From positions 1-40,759 of the forward strand of contig CACFFD010000011.1 of assembly GCA_902565595.1 (NCBI GenBank): DNA of 40,759 nucleotides, in the 5' to 3' direction. Below the pieces are notes generated by a model, which worked only from the letters and a program-made list of their open reading frames with translations, was not told the origin of the DNA and did no database searches. Numbering within the stretch: position 1 is the first letter of the stretch; every line of letters starts with the position of its first letter. A program made the position numbers and the translations under genes. Below are positions 1 through 8,755 of this stretch, one piece after another. This DNA is from Actinomycetota bacterium. Its GTDB lineage: Bacteria > Actinomycetota > Acidimicrobiia > Acidimicrobiales > UBA8592.

Positions 1-92
1 ACGCATTCGGTCCCGGTGTCGGATATGTAGCTCTTCCAGCTGATATCAAAGCCGAAACAGATGCTGCATGGGCAAGCGCTAAAAACAACTAA
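1..92 (+). CDS. pstS: PstS phosphate-binding protein, C-terminal fragment
   Basis: Only the last 29 codons are in the window, read from base 3 to the TAA at 90-92. The visible tail contains GYVALPADIKAETDAAW, which fits the extreme C-terminus of the periplasmic or lipoprotein phosphate-binding component PstS. Identification rests on this ending plus the pstC-pstA-pstB-phoU genes directly downstream on the same strand. The family delivers inorganic phosphate to the PstCA channel. The start, signal peptide and any Pho-box promoter lie outside the window. Confidence 0.8.
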   Translation, partial: AFGPGVGYVALPADIKAETDAAWASAKNN

Positions 93-103
93 GCATAAAG
101 AAT

Positions 104-130
104 ATCGGGGCTGGTATTGCCAGCCCCGAT
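104..130 (+). other. pstS-pstC intercistronic hairpin
   Basis: An 11-bp perfect inverted repeat (104-114 pairing with 120-130, loop TATTG) lies 11 bases after the pstS stop. No T-run follows, so it is unlikely to be a full intrinsic terminator. A weaker stem-loop follows directly (134-139 with 145-150). In other pst operons a structure here protects or processes the pstS mRNA so that the binding protein is made in excess over the permease. That role is inferred here. Confidence 0.7.
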
Positions 131-192
131 GCTAAATCCGTGGGGGATTTAAAATCAAAACAGAAAATTCAAAACAACTAAATCCGTCAGAT

Positions 193-1089
193 TTGTCTGG
201 ATCAGTTAAACGTAACCGAAAAGAAAAAGTTGTACGAGTAGGTCTAACCGTCACAGCTTTTCTCTCACTCCTTGTGAGTATTCTCATCGTCCTTTCGCTC
301 GTCTTTGAAGCTTGGACCTTTATTGAAGGCATTAGCCTCGGTTGGTTATGGGGAGATCAATGGGCACCACCCTTCAATGAATACGACCTCAAAACCCCAA
401 TCGTTGGATCCTTGATCGTAACCGGAATTGCCATGGTCGTAGCTGGACCAATAGGCCTTGCATCCGCCGTGTACTTATCAGAATACGCAAAGCCCAAAAC
501 TCGAAAATGGTTAAAACCCATTTTAGAAGTTCTCGCAGGTATACCATCGGTAGTTCTCGGTTTCTTCGCACTTCGATGGGTCACACCAAATATTGTCCAG
601 CAAATTAATCCGGACGCACCCGGTTTTACTCTTGCAGCAGCAGGTATAGGCGTAGGAATACTCACAATTCCGCTCATAGCATCCGTGTCTGAAGACGCTC
701 TTGCCGCTGTTCCAACTTCACTTCGTGAAGCATCAGCTGGATTAGGTGCGAAGAGAGTTACTACAACCATCAAAATCACCATTCCTGCGGCTATTTCAGG
801 GCTAGTTGCAGCATTTATCATTGGGATATCCCGAGCAATAGGTGAAACCATGGTTGTTTTCTTAGCTGCGGGTGGAGGAGGAAATCAAGCTCAATTTACA
901 GCATCAGTATTTGACTCAGGAACAGTTGTCACGGCTGCCATGGCAGCAACAACAGCCCCGTCAGACAGACTATCCGAAGGGGTAGCGCTCCAAAGTCTCT
1001 ATTTTCTAGGGCTATTTCTCTTTGTTATCACCTTGTTACTAAATCTTGTAGCAGATCGCTTTGTACGTCGAGTTCGGTTGGTTTATTAG
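193..1089 (+). CDS. pstC: Phosphate ABC transporter permease PstC
   Basis: This is the inner-membrane permease that forms the phosphate channel with PstA. About six hydrophobic segments are visible, with an N-terminal basic stretch (KRNRKEKVVR). A binding-protein-dependent permease EAA-type loop lies near residues 175-215 (LREASAGLGAKRVTTTIKIT, then GISRAIGETMVV). The length of 298 aa is normal. The start is uncertain: the frame is open back to base 136 but has no ATG, so a TTG at 193 is used. No clear ribosome binding site precedes it, and a non-standard start further upstream near the GGGGG at 142-146 is possible. It follows pstS and is 8 bases from pstA. Confidence 0.93.
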   Translation: MSGSVKRNRKEKVVRVGLTVTAFLSLLVSILIVLSLVFEAWTFIEGISLGWLWGDQWAPPFNEYDLKTPIVGSLIVTGIAMVVAGPIGLASAVYLSEYAKPKTRKWLKPILEVLAGIPSVVLGFFALRWVTPNIVQQINPDAPGFTLAAAGIGVGILTIPLIASVSEDALAAVPTSLREASAGLGAKRVTTTIKITIPAAISGLVAAFIIGISRAIGETMVVFLAAGGGGNQAQFTASVFDSGTVVTAAMAATTAPSDRLSEGVALQSLYFLGLFLFVITLLLNLVADRFVRRVRLVY

Positions 1090-1097
1090 GAGTCATA

Positions 1098-2072
1098 ATG
1101 AAGTTAACTACCTTAAATAACGGTGCTGAATATGCGAGAAACCGAACAGCTCAGGATTTACATGGAAGTAAATTTGATTATTCAGGGATTATTTTCCGAA
1201 TAAGTCTTCTTATTGGACTTGGGTTAGGAATACTCATTCTTGGAGCGGTGCTATGGGATGTAATTGGTGATGGGACAGGTTATCTGTTTAATCGTGGCTG
1301 GGATTTTATAACCGGAAACGCAAGCAGTCGCGCTAGCTCATATGGAATATTTGAAGGCTTGAGAGGAACCTTCTGGATTGGCGTATTTGTTATAGTCTTC
1401 TCCTTTCCATTAGGAATAGGGGCAGCAATATATCTTGAAGAATATGCCCGTGATACGCGTTTAACGCGCTTTATCGAATTGAATATTCGAAACCTCGCAG
1501 GAGTTCCTTCCGTCGTTTACGGTGTTTTAGGATTAGCAATTTTCGTTAGAGCTCTAGATGGTTTTTACCCAAATTCAATAGAAAAACATTTAGGTTCTAC
1601 TACGGCGGCAGCGGGTTCGACTCTCGCCATTCTCGTATTACCCATAGTGATCATTACAGCAGCTGAAGCGATCCGAGCTGTTCCGCAGTCACTCCGTGAA
1701 GGTGGATTCGGAGTCGGCGCGACCAAATGGGAAGTAATCAGACATCATGTTCTACCTTACGCAGCTCCTGGTATTTTTACCGGAACTTTGCTTTCTCTTG
1801 CAAGGGCCTTAGGAGAAGCAGCACCTCTTATCTTGGTCGGCGGAGTTTTAGGTTCCCTTGGACCCAAAAGCTCCTTATTCGAGATTGAACAATTAGGGGA
1901 ACGGTTCACTGCCATGCCACTAATGATCACCCAGCTCGCAAAGAAACCGGCATTTATCGGGGACTGGAATTCAGCAACAGCTGGGGCGATTTTAGTTCTT
2001 CTTGTAGTAGTAATCTTTGCAAACCTAGTAGCGATACTTCTAAGAAACCATTATGAAAAGAAACGGAGTTAA
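1098..2072 (+). CDS. pstA: Phosphate ABC transporter permease PstA
   Basis: This is the second permease subunit of the Pst phosphate importer. It has a cytoplasmic N-terminus of about 30 residues, then six predicted membrane segments. The EAA loop reads [20 protein letters not shown] at about residues 200-219, followed by [16 protein letters not shown]. The 324-aa length is slightly long because of the N-terminal extension. The ATG is preceded by AGGAG at 1088-1092, which overlaps the pstC stop region. It is co-transcribed with pstC and pstB. Confidence 0.95.
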   Translation: MKLTTLNNGAEYARNRTAQDLHGSKFDYSGIIFRISLLIGLGLGILILGAVLWDVIGDGTGYLFNRGWDFITGNASSRASSYGIFEGLRGTFWIGVFVIVFSFPLGIGAAIYLEEYARDTRLTRFIELNIRNLAGVPSVVYGVLGLAIFVRALDGFYPNSIEKHLGSTTAAAGSTLAILVLPIVIITAAEAIRAVPQSLREGGFGVGATKWEVIRHHVLPYAAPGIFTGTLLSLARALGEAAPLILVGGVLGSLGPKSSLFEIEQLGERFTAMPLMITQLAKKPAFIGDWNSATAGAILVLLVVVIFANLVAILLRNHYEKKRS

Positions 2073-2077
2073 GGGTA

Positions 2078-2941
2078 ATGAACCCAGAAATAACAGATAT
2101 GAAAAGCACAAATAATGAGCTATCACTCCACAACGATCAAAAAGACAAGACTCTAAATAGGATCTTTGAAGTCGATGATCTGAACGTATATTACGATGAC
2201 TTCCGCGCTATCCGAGATATAACCATTAACGTCTTCGCTAATGAGATTACAGCGTTTATTGGCCCTTCCGGTTGTGGGAAAACGACAATGCTCAGGAGTT
2301 TCAATCGAATGAACGATCTTATCCCATCTGCAAAAATTACCGGGAATCTCTCTTATCGGGGCGCTAATCTCTATGACAAAAAAGTTGACCCAGTCGAGGT
2401 TCGAAGAAGAATAGGAATGGTATTTCAAAAACCTAACCCATTTCCAAAATCAATATACGACAACGTAGCTTACGGTCCAAAGATTGCCGGAAACGTTAAA
2501 AAGGGAAAAGAGATGGACAACCTAGTTGAAACTTCTCTTAAGAAAGCAGCTTTATGGGATGAAGTAAAAGACAGACTTAAATCTTCTGCTTTAGGTATGT
2601 CAGGGGGGCAGCAGCAACGACTTTGTATTGCAAGAGCTATAGCGACAAATCCTGACGTTGTCTTAATGGACGAGCCTTGTTCAGCCTTAGATCCTATTGC
2701 CACAGGAAAGATTGAGGAGCTTATGACCCAGCTCAAAGAAGAATACACAATTCTGATTGTGACTCATAATATGCAGCAAGCCGCGAGAGTCTCTGATAAG
2801 ACAGCGTTCTTTTCTGTAGAGGTGGAAGAAGAGAGTGATAGTCGAACGGGAATACTGGTGGAGATAGGACCTACAGAAAAGATCTTTTCAAATCCAGAAG
2901 ACATTCGAACCGAAAATTACATAACAGGACGATTCGGATAA
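2078..2941 (+). CDS. pstB: Phosphate ABC transporter ATPase PstB
   Basis: This is the ATPase that powers PstCA. The Walker A motif GPSGCGKT is at residues 62-69. The Q-loop region has [19 protein letters not shown], highly typical of PstB. The signature reads [17 protein letters not shown] (M in place of the usual L), and Walker B is [13 protein letters not shown]. The length of 287 aa includes about 28 extra N-terminal residues, and an internal ATG at 2099 could also serve. The chosen ATG has GGAG at 2065-2068 and sits 5 bases after the pstA stop. Confidence 0.96.
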   Translation: MNPEITDMKSTNNELSLHNDQKDKTLNRIFEVDDLNVYYDDFRAIRDITINVFANEITAFIGPSGCGKTTMLRSFNRMNDLIPSAKITGNLSYRGANLYDKKVDPVEVRRRIGMVFQKPNPFPKSIYDNVAYGPKIAGNVKKGKEMDNLVETSLKKAALWDEVKDRLKSSALGMSGGQQQRLCIARAIATNPDVVLMDEPCSALDPIATGKIEELMTQLKEEYTILIVTHNMQQAARVSDKTAFFSVEVEEESDSRTGILVEIGPTEKIFSNPEDIRTENYITGRFG

Positions 2942-2955
2942 TAAGAAAGGGAAAG

Positions 2956-3657
2956 ATGCAAGAACAACTCAGAAGTACGTTCGACGAAGAGCTAGAAACC
3001 ATAAAGACAGGAATTCTTGAAATGAGCAAGATTGTTGAAGAAACAATCCCAATCGGAACTCAAGCTTTGTTAGAGGGAGATCTCACTGTTGCTCAAAAGA
3101 TCATTGAAAACGATGACAAACTAGATGCACTATCTATCTCATTAGAAGAAATGTGTTATCACGTGCTGACTTTACAACAACCTTTGGCCGGAGATTTGAG
3201 ATCAGTAATGGGAGCTTTATGGCTAAACAGCGAAATTGAACGCTCAGGAGATCTCATGTGCAATATAGCAAAAGCCACGCGCCGTATTTTCCCAGAAAAA
3301 ATCCCAAATGCAGTTGCAAGTCTACTTACCCAGATGAGTGCGGAAGCACAGCGTCTCATCGCACTATCAGCCGAAGCATACTTAAAAGGTGATGCCGGTC
3401 TTGCCGTTGCGCTAGATGATATAGATGATCGTTTGGACGATCTTAATATTGAAACAGTTGAGGCGATTTTCGAAACCCACAACCAAGAACAGCTCACTCT
3501 CCATGTTGCCGTACAGTTAGCTTTAATTTGCAGGTACTACGAGCGTATCGGCGACCACGCTGTAAATATCGGAGAACGTATTCGCTACATCGTTGACGGA
3601 TGGTCACCTGAAAGAACCGGGGCAGCTCGTCTTACTCAACGAGGAGAGAAGGAATAG
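2956..3657 (+). CDS. phoU: Phosphate signalling regulator PhoU
   Basis: This is a cytoplasmic regulator that links Pst transporter state to the sensor kinase and represses the Pho response when phosphate is plentiful. Two PhoU helical repeats are visible. The metal-binding signatures are SEIERSGDLMCNIAKA in the first half and YERIGDHAVNIGERI in the second. The 233-aa length is normal. A purine-rich AAAGGGAAAG lies just before the ATG. The gene sits between pstB and the kinase gene, as expected for a feedback element. Confidence 0.95.
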   Translation: MQEQLRSTFDEELETIKTGILEMSKIVEETIPIGTQALLEGDLTVAQKIIENDDKLDALSISLEEMCYHVLTLQQPLAGDLRSVMGALWLNSEIERSGDLMCNIAKATRRIFPEKIPNAVASLLTQMSAEAQRLIALSAEAYLKGDAGLAVALDDIDDRLDDLNIETVEAIFETHNQEQLTLHVAVQLALICRYYERIGDHAVNIGERIRYIVDGWSPERTGAARLTQRGEKE

Positions 3658-3671
3658 AGTTATTAGAATGA

Positions 3672-4952
3672 ATGGAAATCATCCAAGGTGAAAAAATTGT
3701 GATCTGGTTTGTTATCGGCGCTGCAGTAATGGCTTGCATATCTTTAGCTGTCTTACGCGTGCAGAGTAAAAAAATAACAACCAGAATCGACGGCATCCGG
3801 AAACTTGCTTTAGGCCCTGAGATCGATAAGTCATCTAATTTAGAAAGTGCTCTGGAGTCTTTAGAAGTGGAATTAAGCCCCGAGGGTTTTGAAAGGCCCG
3901 TGCTAGTGGAACTCGGTTGGTATGGCGCTTCAATTGATGCCCTTCCTTTGGGCATAATATTTGCAGACAAAACTGGAAAGATAGTCCACCGAAATCCCGC
4001 TTCCCTTTCATTTTTTAACGAATACGAAAAAATTATTAATGAAACCCTGACCGAACTCATAGAAGTATCCCTATCAGGAGTCCAACTCATACGCGAATTG
4101 AACCTAGACAAGGCAACTGATAAGAAAGCAAAATTTATTTCCCAACCCATTGAGATCGAAGATCACCTCTTTGGCACCGTGATCGTCATGCAAGATATTT
4201 CCGAAGAAGAACGACTCAACGCCACGCGAAGAGACTTCGTCGCCAATATAAGCCATGAACTCAAAACACCGATTGGAGCAATGGTCTTGCTAGCAGAGAC
4301 CCTTTATGAAGAAGAAGAACCCAATCTTGTGAAGGACCTTTCAAATAGAATCGCCCAAGAGGCGCAAAGGTTAGCCGGCACTATTGATGACCTATCGGCT
4401 TTGAGCCAAATTGAACACGGCTCCCAAGAATCATACGAAGTTATACCAATTTCGTATCCTGTCGAGGCAGCCATATCACGAGCAAATCCAACAGCTGAAA
4501 AACGGTCAGTATCGATTCGGTACACCCGCCCTGAAAGTGAGTACTTCCTCAAAGGAGACAGTATCCAAATCACCTCAGCGGTCTACAACCTCATTGAAAA
4601 CGCAATCAAGTACTCCGAAGAGGGAACCGGAGAAATAACCATAACCACTCTGTCCAGAGAAAATCAGATTGAACTTACCATCCAAGACAACGGCATAGGA
4701 ATACCAGAAGCTAGCCACGAACGAGTTTTCGAACGATTTTATAGAGTAGATCCAAGCCGAAGCCGTTCTAGCGGAGGGACAGGATTAGGGCTCGCAATTG
4801 TCAGACATGTTGTCATCAATCACCAGGGTTCTATTGCACTCGATTCAACCGAGGGGACAGGAAGTACCTTTACCATCCTCCTACCGCAAAAAGATCCACC
4901 TGAAACTAACAACGATTTAGAACAAGCAGACCAACCCCTAGGAGTAAATTAA
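3672..4952 (+). CDS. senX3: SenX3/PhoR-like phosphate sensor histidine kinase
   Basis: This is a membrane-bound kinase of the phosphate-starvation two-component system. One membrane segment is evident (about residues 8-28), followed by a PAS-like sensor region (about 85-180). The HisKA box RRDFVANISHELKTPIGAM has the phospho-accepting His195. The N-box is NLIENAIKYS, and the ATP lid has DNGIGIP and GGTGLGLAIV. The H-box region closely follows mycobacterial SenX3, which supports the symbol. Mycobacterial SenX3 is usually given two N-terminal membrane segments, and only one is clear here. The gene ends 3 bases before the response-regulator ATG, so the two are translationally linked. Confidence 0.9.
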   Translation: MEIIQGEKIVIWFVIGAAVMACISLAVLRVQSKKITTRIDGIRKLALGPEIDKSSNLESALESLEVELSPEGFERPVLVELGWYGASIDALPLGIIFADKTGKIVHRNPASLSFFNEYEKIINETLTELIEVSLSGVQLIRELNLDKATDKKAKFISQPIEIEDHLFGTVIVMQDISEEERLNATRRDFVANISHELKTPIGAMVLLAETLYEEEEPNLVKDLSNRIAQEAQRLAGTIDDLSALSQIEHGSQESYEVIPISYPVEAAISRANPTAEKRSVSIRYTRPESEYFLKGDSIQITSAVYNLIENAIKYSEEGTGEITITTLSRENQIELTIQDNGIGIPEASHERVFERFYRVDPSRSRSSGGTGLGLAIVRHVVINHQGSIALDSTEGTGSTFTILLPQKDPPETNNDLEQADQPLGVN

Positions 4953-4955
4953 GCC

Positions 4956-5663
4956 ATGAGTAAACAAGGAAAAAAAGTACTTGTTGTTGAAGATGAAGAA
5001 TCATTTATCACCGCATTACAAGTTGGCCTAACACGCGAAGGTTTCGAAGTGGTTGTAGTAGATGACGGAGCAAAAGCGCTTGATGAATTCAACAGGTTCG
5101 ATCCTGACATTGTTCTCCTAGACCTCATGCTACCTAACCGGTCTGGAATAGATATCTGTAAAGATATTCGAACGGTCTCAAAAACGCCTGTCATTATGGT
5201 TACCGCAAAAAGCGAAGAAATCGACACAGTCATCGGGTTAGAAATAGGAGCAGACGACTACATACCCAAGCCCTATCGCCTGCATGAACTTATCGCCAGA
5301 ATGCGGGCACAACTCCGACGAGCAAACTGGACTGACGAACCAGCAGAACGCAGTCCACAAGAAGTAGTGCAAATCGGAGAGATCACTATTGACCCAAACC
5401 GCCACGAAGTATTCAAAGGAGATTCTCAAATCAAACTACCTCTAAAAGAATTCGAGCTCCTTCTCCTCCTTATGCGAAACGCAGGACAGGTTCTCACGAG
5501 AGGAATTCTGATTGATCACATATGGGGAATCGAATACTACGGAGACATGAAGACTCTAGACGTTCACATAAGACGAATACGATCAAAAATAGAGGAAGAC
5601 CCAAGTAAACCCAAACAGATTCTAACCATCAGAGGACTGGGATATAAATACGCAGATAGTTGA
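4956..5663 (+). CDS. regX3: RegX3/PhoB-like response regulator
   Basis: This is an OmpR/PhoB-family transcription factor that would activate phosphate-starvation genes once phosphorylated. The receiver domain (1-120) has the acidic pocket VVEDEES, phospho-acceptor Asp56 in LLDLMLP, Thr83 and Lys105 in IPKPY. The winged-helix DNA-binding domain spans about 140-233 (LKEFELLLLLMRNAGQVLTR, then TLDVHIRRIRSKIE and IRGLGYKY). At 235 aa it is full length. AGGAG at 4940-4944 precedes the ATG. It is the last gene of the phosphate operon. Confidence 0.93.
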   Translation: MSKQGKKVLVVEDEESFITALQVGLTREGFEVVVVDDGAKALDEFNRFDPDIVLLDLMLPNRSGIDICKDIRTVSKTPVIMVTAKSEEIDTVIGLEIGADDYIPKPYRLHELIARMRAQLRRANWTDEPAERSPQEVVQIGEITIDPNRHEVFKGDSQIKLPLKEFELLLLLMRNAGQVLTRGILIDHIWGIEYYGDMKTLDVHIRRIRSKIEEDPSKPKQILTIRGLGYKYADS

Positions 5664-5679
5664 TCCCCCTTATTTTTTT
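5639..5679 (+). terminator. Possible weak intrinsic terminator after the phosphate operon
   Basis: GGGAT (5639-5643) can pair with ATCCC (5663-5667) across a 19-nt loop that includes the regX3 stop codon. CCTTATTTTTTT follows. The stem is only 5 bp, so this is a weak candidate supported mainly by the T-run. Confidence 0.3.
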
Positions 5680-5716
5680 AACAGCGCTTCTTTGATTGAG
5701 GTTCTAGAATTAAAAC

Positions 5717-7234
5717 GTGAATGAACAGGGCGACCAATGGGATATCTCATCCACATCTACTTCTGTAGATAGGGAAGAACAAAAGAAACCTGAAAGGCCG
5801 AAACGGAAGATTGTCGTCTCTCCTTTCGTTCGCCTCAGCCGCGTTCATGCCTTCTCTGCCGCTGGAGATGCAATGGTGACCGTTGCACTCGCTGGCTCCC
5901 TCTTCTTCAATATTGACCCAAGTGCTGCTCGATGGAGGGTTGGCCTCTATCTCGCATTAACGATCGCCCCCTTTGCCGTCATAAGTCCTTTGATCGGGCC
6001 AATTATCGATAGGTATGCGGGAGGCCGGAGAATCATGATCTTCGGGATTAATTTTCTTCGAGTAATCGTCGCCGCTCTTATGGTTACCAATTTAGATTCT
6101 CTGTTTCTATTTCCACTTGCCTTCGCGATTCTTATCCTCCAGAAAAGTTACGCCATAGCGAAAGCAGCCGTTGTCCCAACCACGGTTTCCTCAAATGAAG
6201 AGCTCGTCGAGAAGAACTCAAGACTCTCCTTGCTTTCAGGTATCGCAGGATTCGTAGGGGCAGCTCCAGCCGCTCTGCTGCAATGGATTGGAGGGCCAGG
6301 ATGGTCTGTTCTCCTAGCCGCAATTGCATTTTTCTCTGCAGCCGTTGCGTCGCTGCGCCTTCCAAAAATAAAAATCGCATCCGAGCCTGAAGACGAGAAG
6401 GAACGTCAGGAGCTTCGCTCTAAGGGCATTGTTCAAGCGGCTTCCGGCATGGGCGTTCTTAGAGGAATGATTGGGTTCTTTACCTTCCTAGTCGCATTTG
6501 CCTATAGGGGAGGGACAGATGACCTAGACCTCTCCGGAACAGGATCAGCCATCGGCGCAAAACTACATGAAGAGCTTCTAGGAGTTGATTTGGGCGCCGA
6601 TGGGGCATCAGCCATCAAACTAGGAGCTGTAATTGCCTTCGGAGTTCTAGGTGGCCTAACGGGATCAGCAATTTCCCCCCGGCTGCGGGCACGAATAGAT
6701 GAAGAGAGAATTCTTCTTGGGGCGCTTCTCACTACTTTCGTAGCTGCTCTTCTAGGGCTCTGGAGTGGAGGCATCAGTGGTGCGTTACTTGTCGGGTTCG
6801 CAGTAGCAATTTCCGCCAACGCTGGGAAACAGGCATTTGACTCGATAGTTCAACGTGACGCACCCGACGCAAATTATGGGCGATCTTTCGCACGTTTTGA
6901 AACCCGATTCCAACTACTTTGGGTAATAGGAGCCCTTATCCCAGTCATTTTTACTATCCCTGCCCGCCTTGGATTTCTTTTACTTTCTATTGCGGCAGGC
7001 TTTGCCGGATTTTCACTTATCTACGGCCCTGTGAATCGAAAACAAAATCCCAACCTACCTGGTAAGGACAGAAGGCTCTTACTGGAAAGACTCGGAATTG
7101 GAGAAGAAAAACCTGTACCAGAACAGGAAGTAACTTCGCAGCTTCAAGGAGAAGGGCCTGAACCTCGGACATCTCAAGAGTTCTTCCCTTTTCCCGAGCC
7201 GGATGACCCCAATGGTCCGCCACGACTTTTCTAA
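5717..7234 (+). CDS. MFS-type transporter
   Basis: This is a 505-aa polytopic membrane protein with about 10-12 hydrophobic segments. An MFS motif-A-like loop, GPIIDRYAGGRRIMI, lies near residues 93-107. The first ~35 residues are hydrophilic, and the last ~80 form a charged, Pro/Glu-rich cytoplasmic tail. A hydrophilic insert near 275-300 (DDLDLSGTGSAIGAKLHEEL) may be an extramembrane loop. The substrate cannot be told. It begins with GTG 53 bases after regX3, so it may read through from the phosphate operon or use its own promoter. Family assignment is reasonable; specific function is unknown. Confidence 0.75.
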   Translation: MNEQGDQWDISSTSTSVDREEQKKPERPKRKIVVSPFVRLSRVHAFSAAGDAMVTVALAGSLFFNIDPSAARWRVGLYLALTIAPFAVISPLIGPIIDRYAGGRRIMIFGINFLRVIVAALMVTNLDSLFLFPLAFAILILQKSYAIAKAAVVPTTVSSNEELVEKNSRLSLLSGIAGFVGAAPAALLQWIGGPGWSVLLAAIAFFSAAVASLRLPKIKIASEPEDEKERQELRSKGIVQAASGMGVLRGMIGFFTFLVAFAYRGGTDDLDLSGTGSAIGAKLHEELLGVDLGADGASAIKLGAVIAFGVLGGLTGSAISPRLRARIDEERILLGALLTTFVAALLGLWSGGISGALLVGFAVAISANAGKQAFDSIVQRDAPDANYGRSFARFETRFQLLWVIGALIPVIFTIPARLGFLLLSIAAGFAGFSLIYGPVNRKQNPNLPGKDRRLLLERLGIGEEKPVPEQEVTSQLQGEGPEPRTSQEFFPFPEPDDPNGPPRLF

Positions 7235-7249
7235 CCAAAGATGAACTAT

Positions 7250-8413
7250 TTATACGGAATCGTCAGGTAGGTCGATTCTTGCAAGCCACAGTCCGGGAGC
7301 ATCAATCTCATTAGGTGTAGGAAGATTTTGTTCTTTCTCCCATAGTCGTGAAAGTTCAGAATCACTTGCCCGTTCTATTACACCTGAGATAAACGAAGTA
7401 CCTCGTTCATATTGGGCCTGAGTCAATTCAAGTCCAAACATTCGCTCAATAAAGCGGTTCGATGGGTCTGCTTCGACACGACGTCGACGCAGCGCTTCGG
7501 TTAATTGGTCGTATGATCCGATGAGTCCAGTCCCGACCTTATCCATCACATGGTCTACGTATCCCACTATCACGGCAAGGAGGGAGTGAAGCTCAGGAAG
7601 TAGGGATAGTTGAGCTTCACTTTGAATAACACCAAGTACGACTTCTGGGTCGCCCAATGAACGTTGAAGGTCTTCAAAAGCGGATGGAGATTCCATATCA
7701 ATATCTTGAACTAACTCTCCTAAACCAGAGGGGTTACTTTCGAAGTTGCGGACATAGTTCAGTAACAGTTCCTGTAACCTCTTTTGCACATGGTCTACTT
7801 GAAGCACAGCATGATGGCAGAGTTCATGAAGACAAACCCAAAGAAATAGCTCCTGAGTAGGAAGACTCCATTCTTCTCCAAAAGTATCGATATTCCCTGT
7901 AACAATTAAAATTTCCGAACTTTCCCCCCTTGGTAAAGGAAGGTCATACTGGCCCAAAGATCGAGAAGCTAAATGCCCGACCATTGATCCAGCTGTCATA
8001 GCGAGCATAACGGGAGCTAAATGCTGCATCATCTGGCTAAACATTGCCGACATCGGATCGGTGACTTCCGTATCGGTCGGCTGTTTGTTCGTTAACGATT
8101 CAGAGAGCTCTCGAAGTAAGGGCTCATAATCACGCAATGTACTTTCTATCCATTGGGTTCGGGTTGAAGATTTAAGCGAAACACTCTCAATTCCTAAACC
8201 TGTCGCGTCAGAAATATGCAGTTGGGCGATTCGTGATAGTTCCTCAATTTCTATCCGGTGAGATGGATCAACATTAGGTTCTGATTCTCCACCAGTGGCC
8301 AGTTGGATAGCTATTTGCTTTGCAGCACCCCAATGGTCCTGGCCAGCATTACCAAAGAGCTTTTCAAAGTCTCCGAAAAATGGGAAACCCCCAAATGGAT
8401 TAATGTTCTCCAT
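7250..8413 (-). CDS. DUF2342-family zinc-dependent metalloprotease-like protein
   Basis: This is a 387-aa protein of the actinobacterial zincin-like DUF2342 family (related to 'F420 biosynthesis-associated' proteins). The N-terminus NPFGGFPFFGDFEKLFG is the family's hallmark opening. A zinc-binding HExxH motif (HELCH, 196-200) lies in a helix, LWVCLHELCHHAVLQVDHV. The upstream part is Met-rich and hydrophobic (MFSQMMQHLAPVMLAMTAGS). On the minus strand the ATG has GAAGG upstream. In mycobacteria a family member lies beside the PDZ protease and UPF0182 genes, and both occur a few kb away here. Proteolytic activity and substrate are unproven for the family. Confidence 0.85.
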   Translation of the reverse strand: MENINPFGGFPFFGDFEKLFGNAGQDHWGAAKQIAIQLATGGESEPNVDPSHRIEIEELSRIAQLHISDATGLGIESVSLKSSTRTQWIESTLRDYEPLLRELSESLTNKQPTDTEVTDPMSAMFSQMMQHLAPVMLAMTAGSMVGHLASRSLGQYDLPLPRGESSEILIVTGNIDTFGEEWSLPTQELFLWVCLHELCHHAVLQVDHVQKRLQELLLNYVRNFESNPSGLGELVQDIDMESPSAFEDLQRSLGDPEVVLGVIQSEAQLSLLPELHSLLAVIVGYVDHVMDKVGTGLIGSYDQLTEALRRRRVEADPSNRFIERMFGLELTQAQYERGTSFISGVIERASDSELSRLWEKEQNLPTPNEIDAPGLWLARIDLPDDSV

Positions 8414-8755
8414 AATTCAATACCTTCATGGACGAAATTCAATGTCTGGAATCCTATTCTACCAATCAACGCGCGGTAAATTAGGCCCCAAATCTGGTGA
8501 CCTAATTTACGCGCCGTGGGGGGACTTAACTGGATAACTTCGTACTATTCATTTTTCATGAGTGAAGTAAACGAATCATTTTGATGAGGTTACGAACGGT
8601 TTAAATTAACGTAAAAATGTGGTTTCGGGATGAAAAAAGAACATAGAAATACTTTTGTGAAGACTCGTCTCTAGGGAACCTTTGCGCTATGGTTTGAGTT
8701 CACGTCTAAGACCCGCGAGCAAAAGGCCCAGTTTTTAGAAGGAGTCGAGGGAGCC
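8414..8755. other. Divergent intergenic region
   Basis: These 342 bases separate the divergent metalloprotease (-) and epimerase (+) genes. They hold an imperfect hairpin at 8471-8514, described separately. The rest is A+T-rich and should contain promoters for both genes. No convincing -35/-10 pair, small ORF or RNA gene was recognised. The SD AAGGAG at 8739-8744 belongs to the epimerase. Confidence 0.6.
8471..8514. promoter_or_regulatory. Imperfect inverted repeat in divergent promoter region
   Basis: GTAAATTAGG (8476-8485) pairs perfectly with CCTAATTTAC (8501-8510). The stem extends by GCGC/GCGC (8471-8474 with 8511-8514) around one bulged G, and the loop is 15 nt. It lies about 58 bases upstream of the metalloprotease start. 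No T-run follows on either strand, so an operator or 5'-UTR structure is more likely than a terminator. Confidence 0.5.

Noticed and set aside
104-150. Intrinsic terminator between pstS and pstC
   Set aside because: The stem is strong but no T-run follows, and the pst genes downstream continue in the same direction.
357-851. 164-aa minus-strand ORF inside pstC
   Set aside because: It lies wholly within a well-recognised permease gene on the other strand, has low-complexity composition and no RBS. It is a shadow frame.
8295-8537. 80-aa plus-strand ORF across the metalloprotease start
   Set aside because: It is antisense to the conserved N-terminus of the DUF2342 protein and has no SD.
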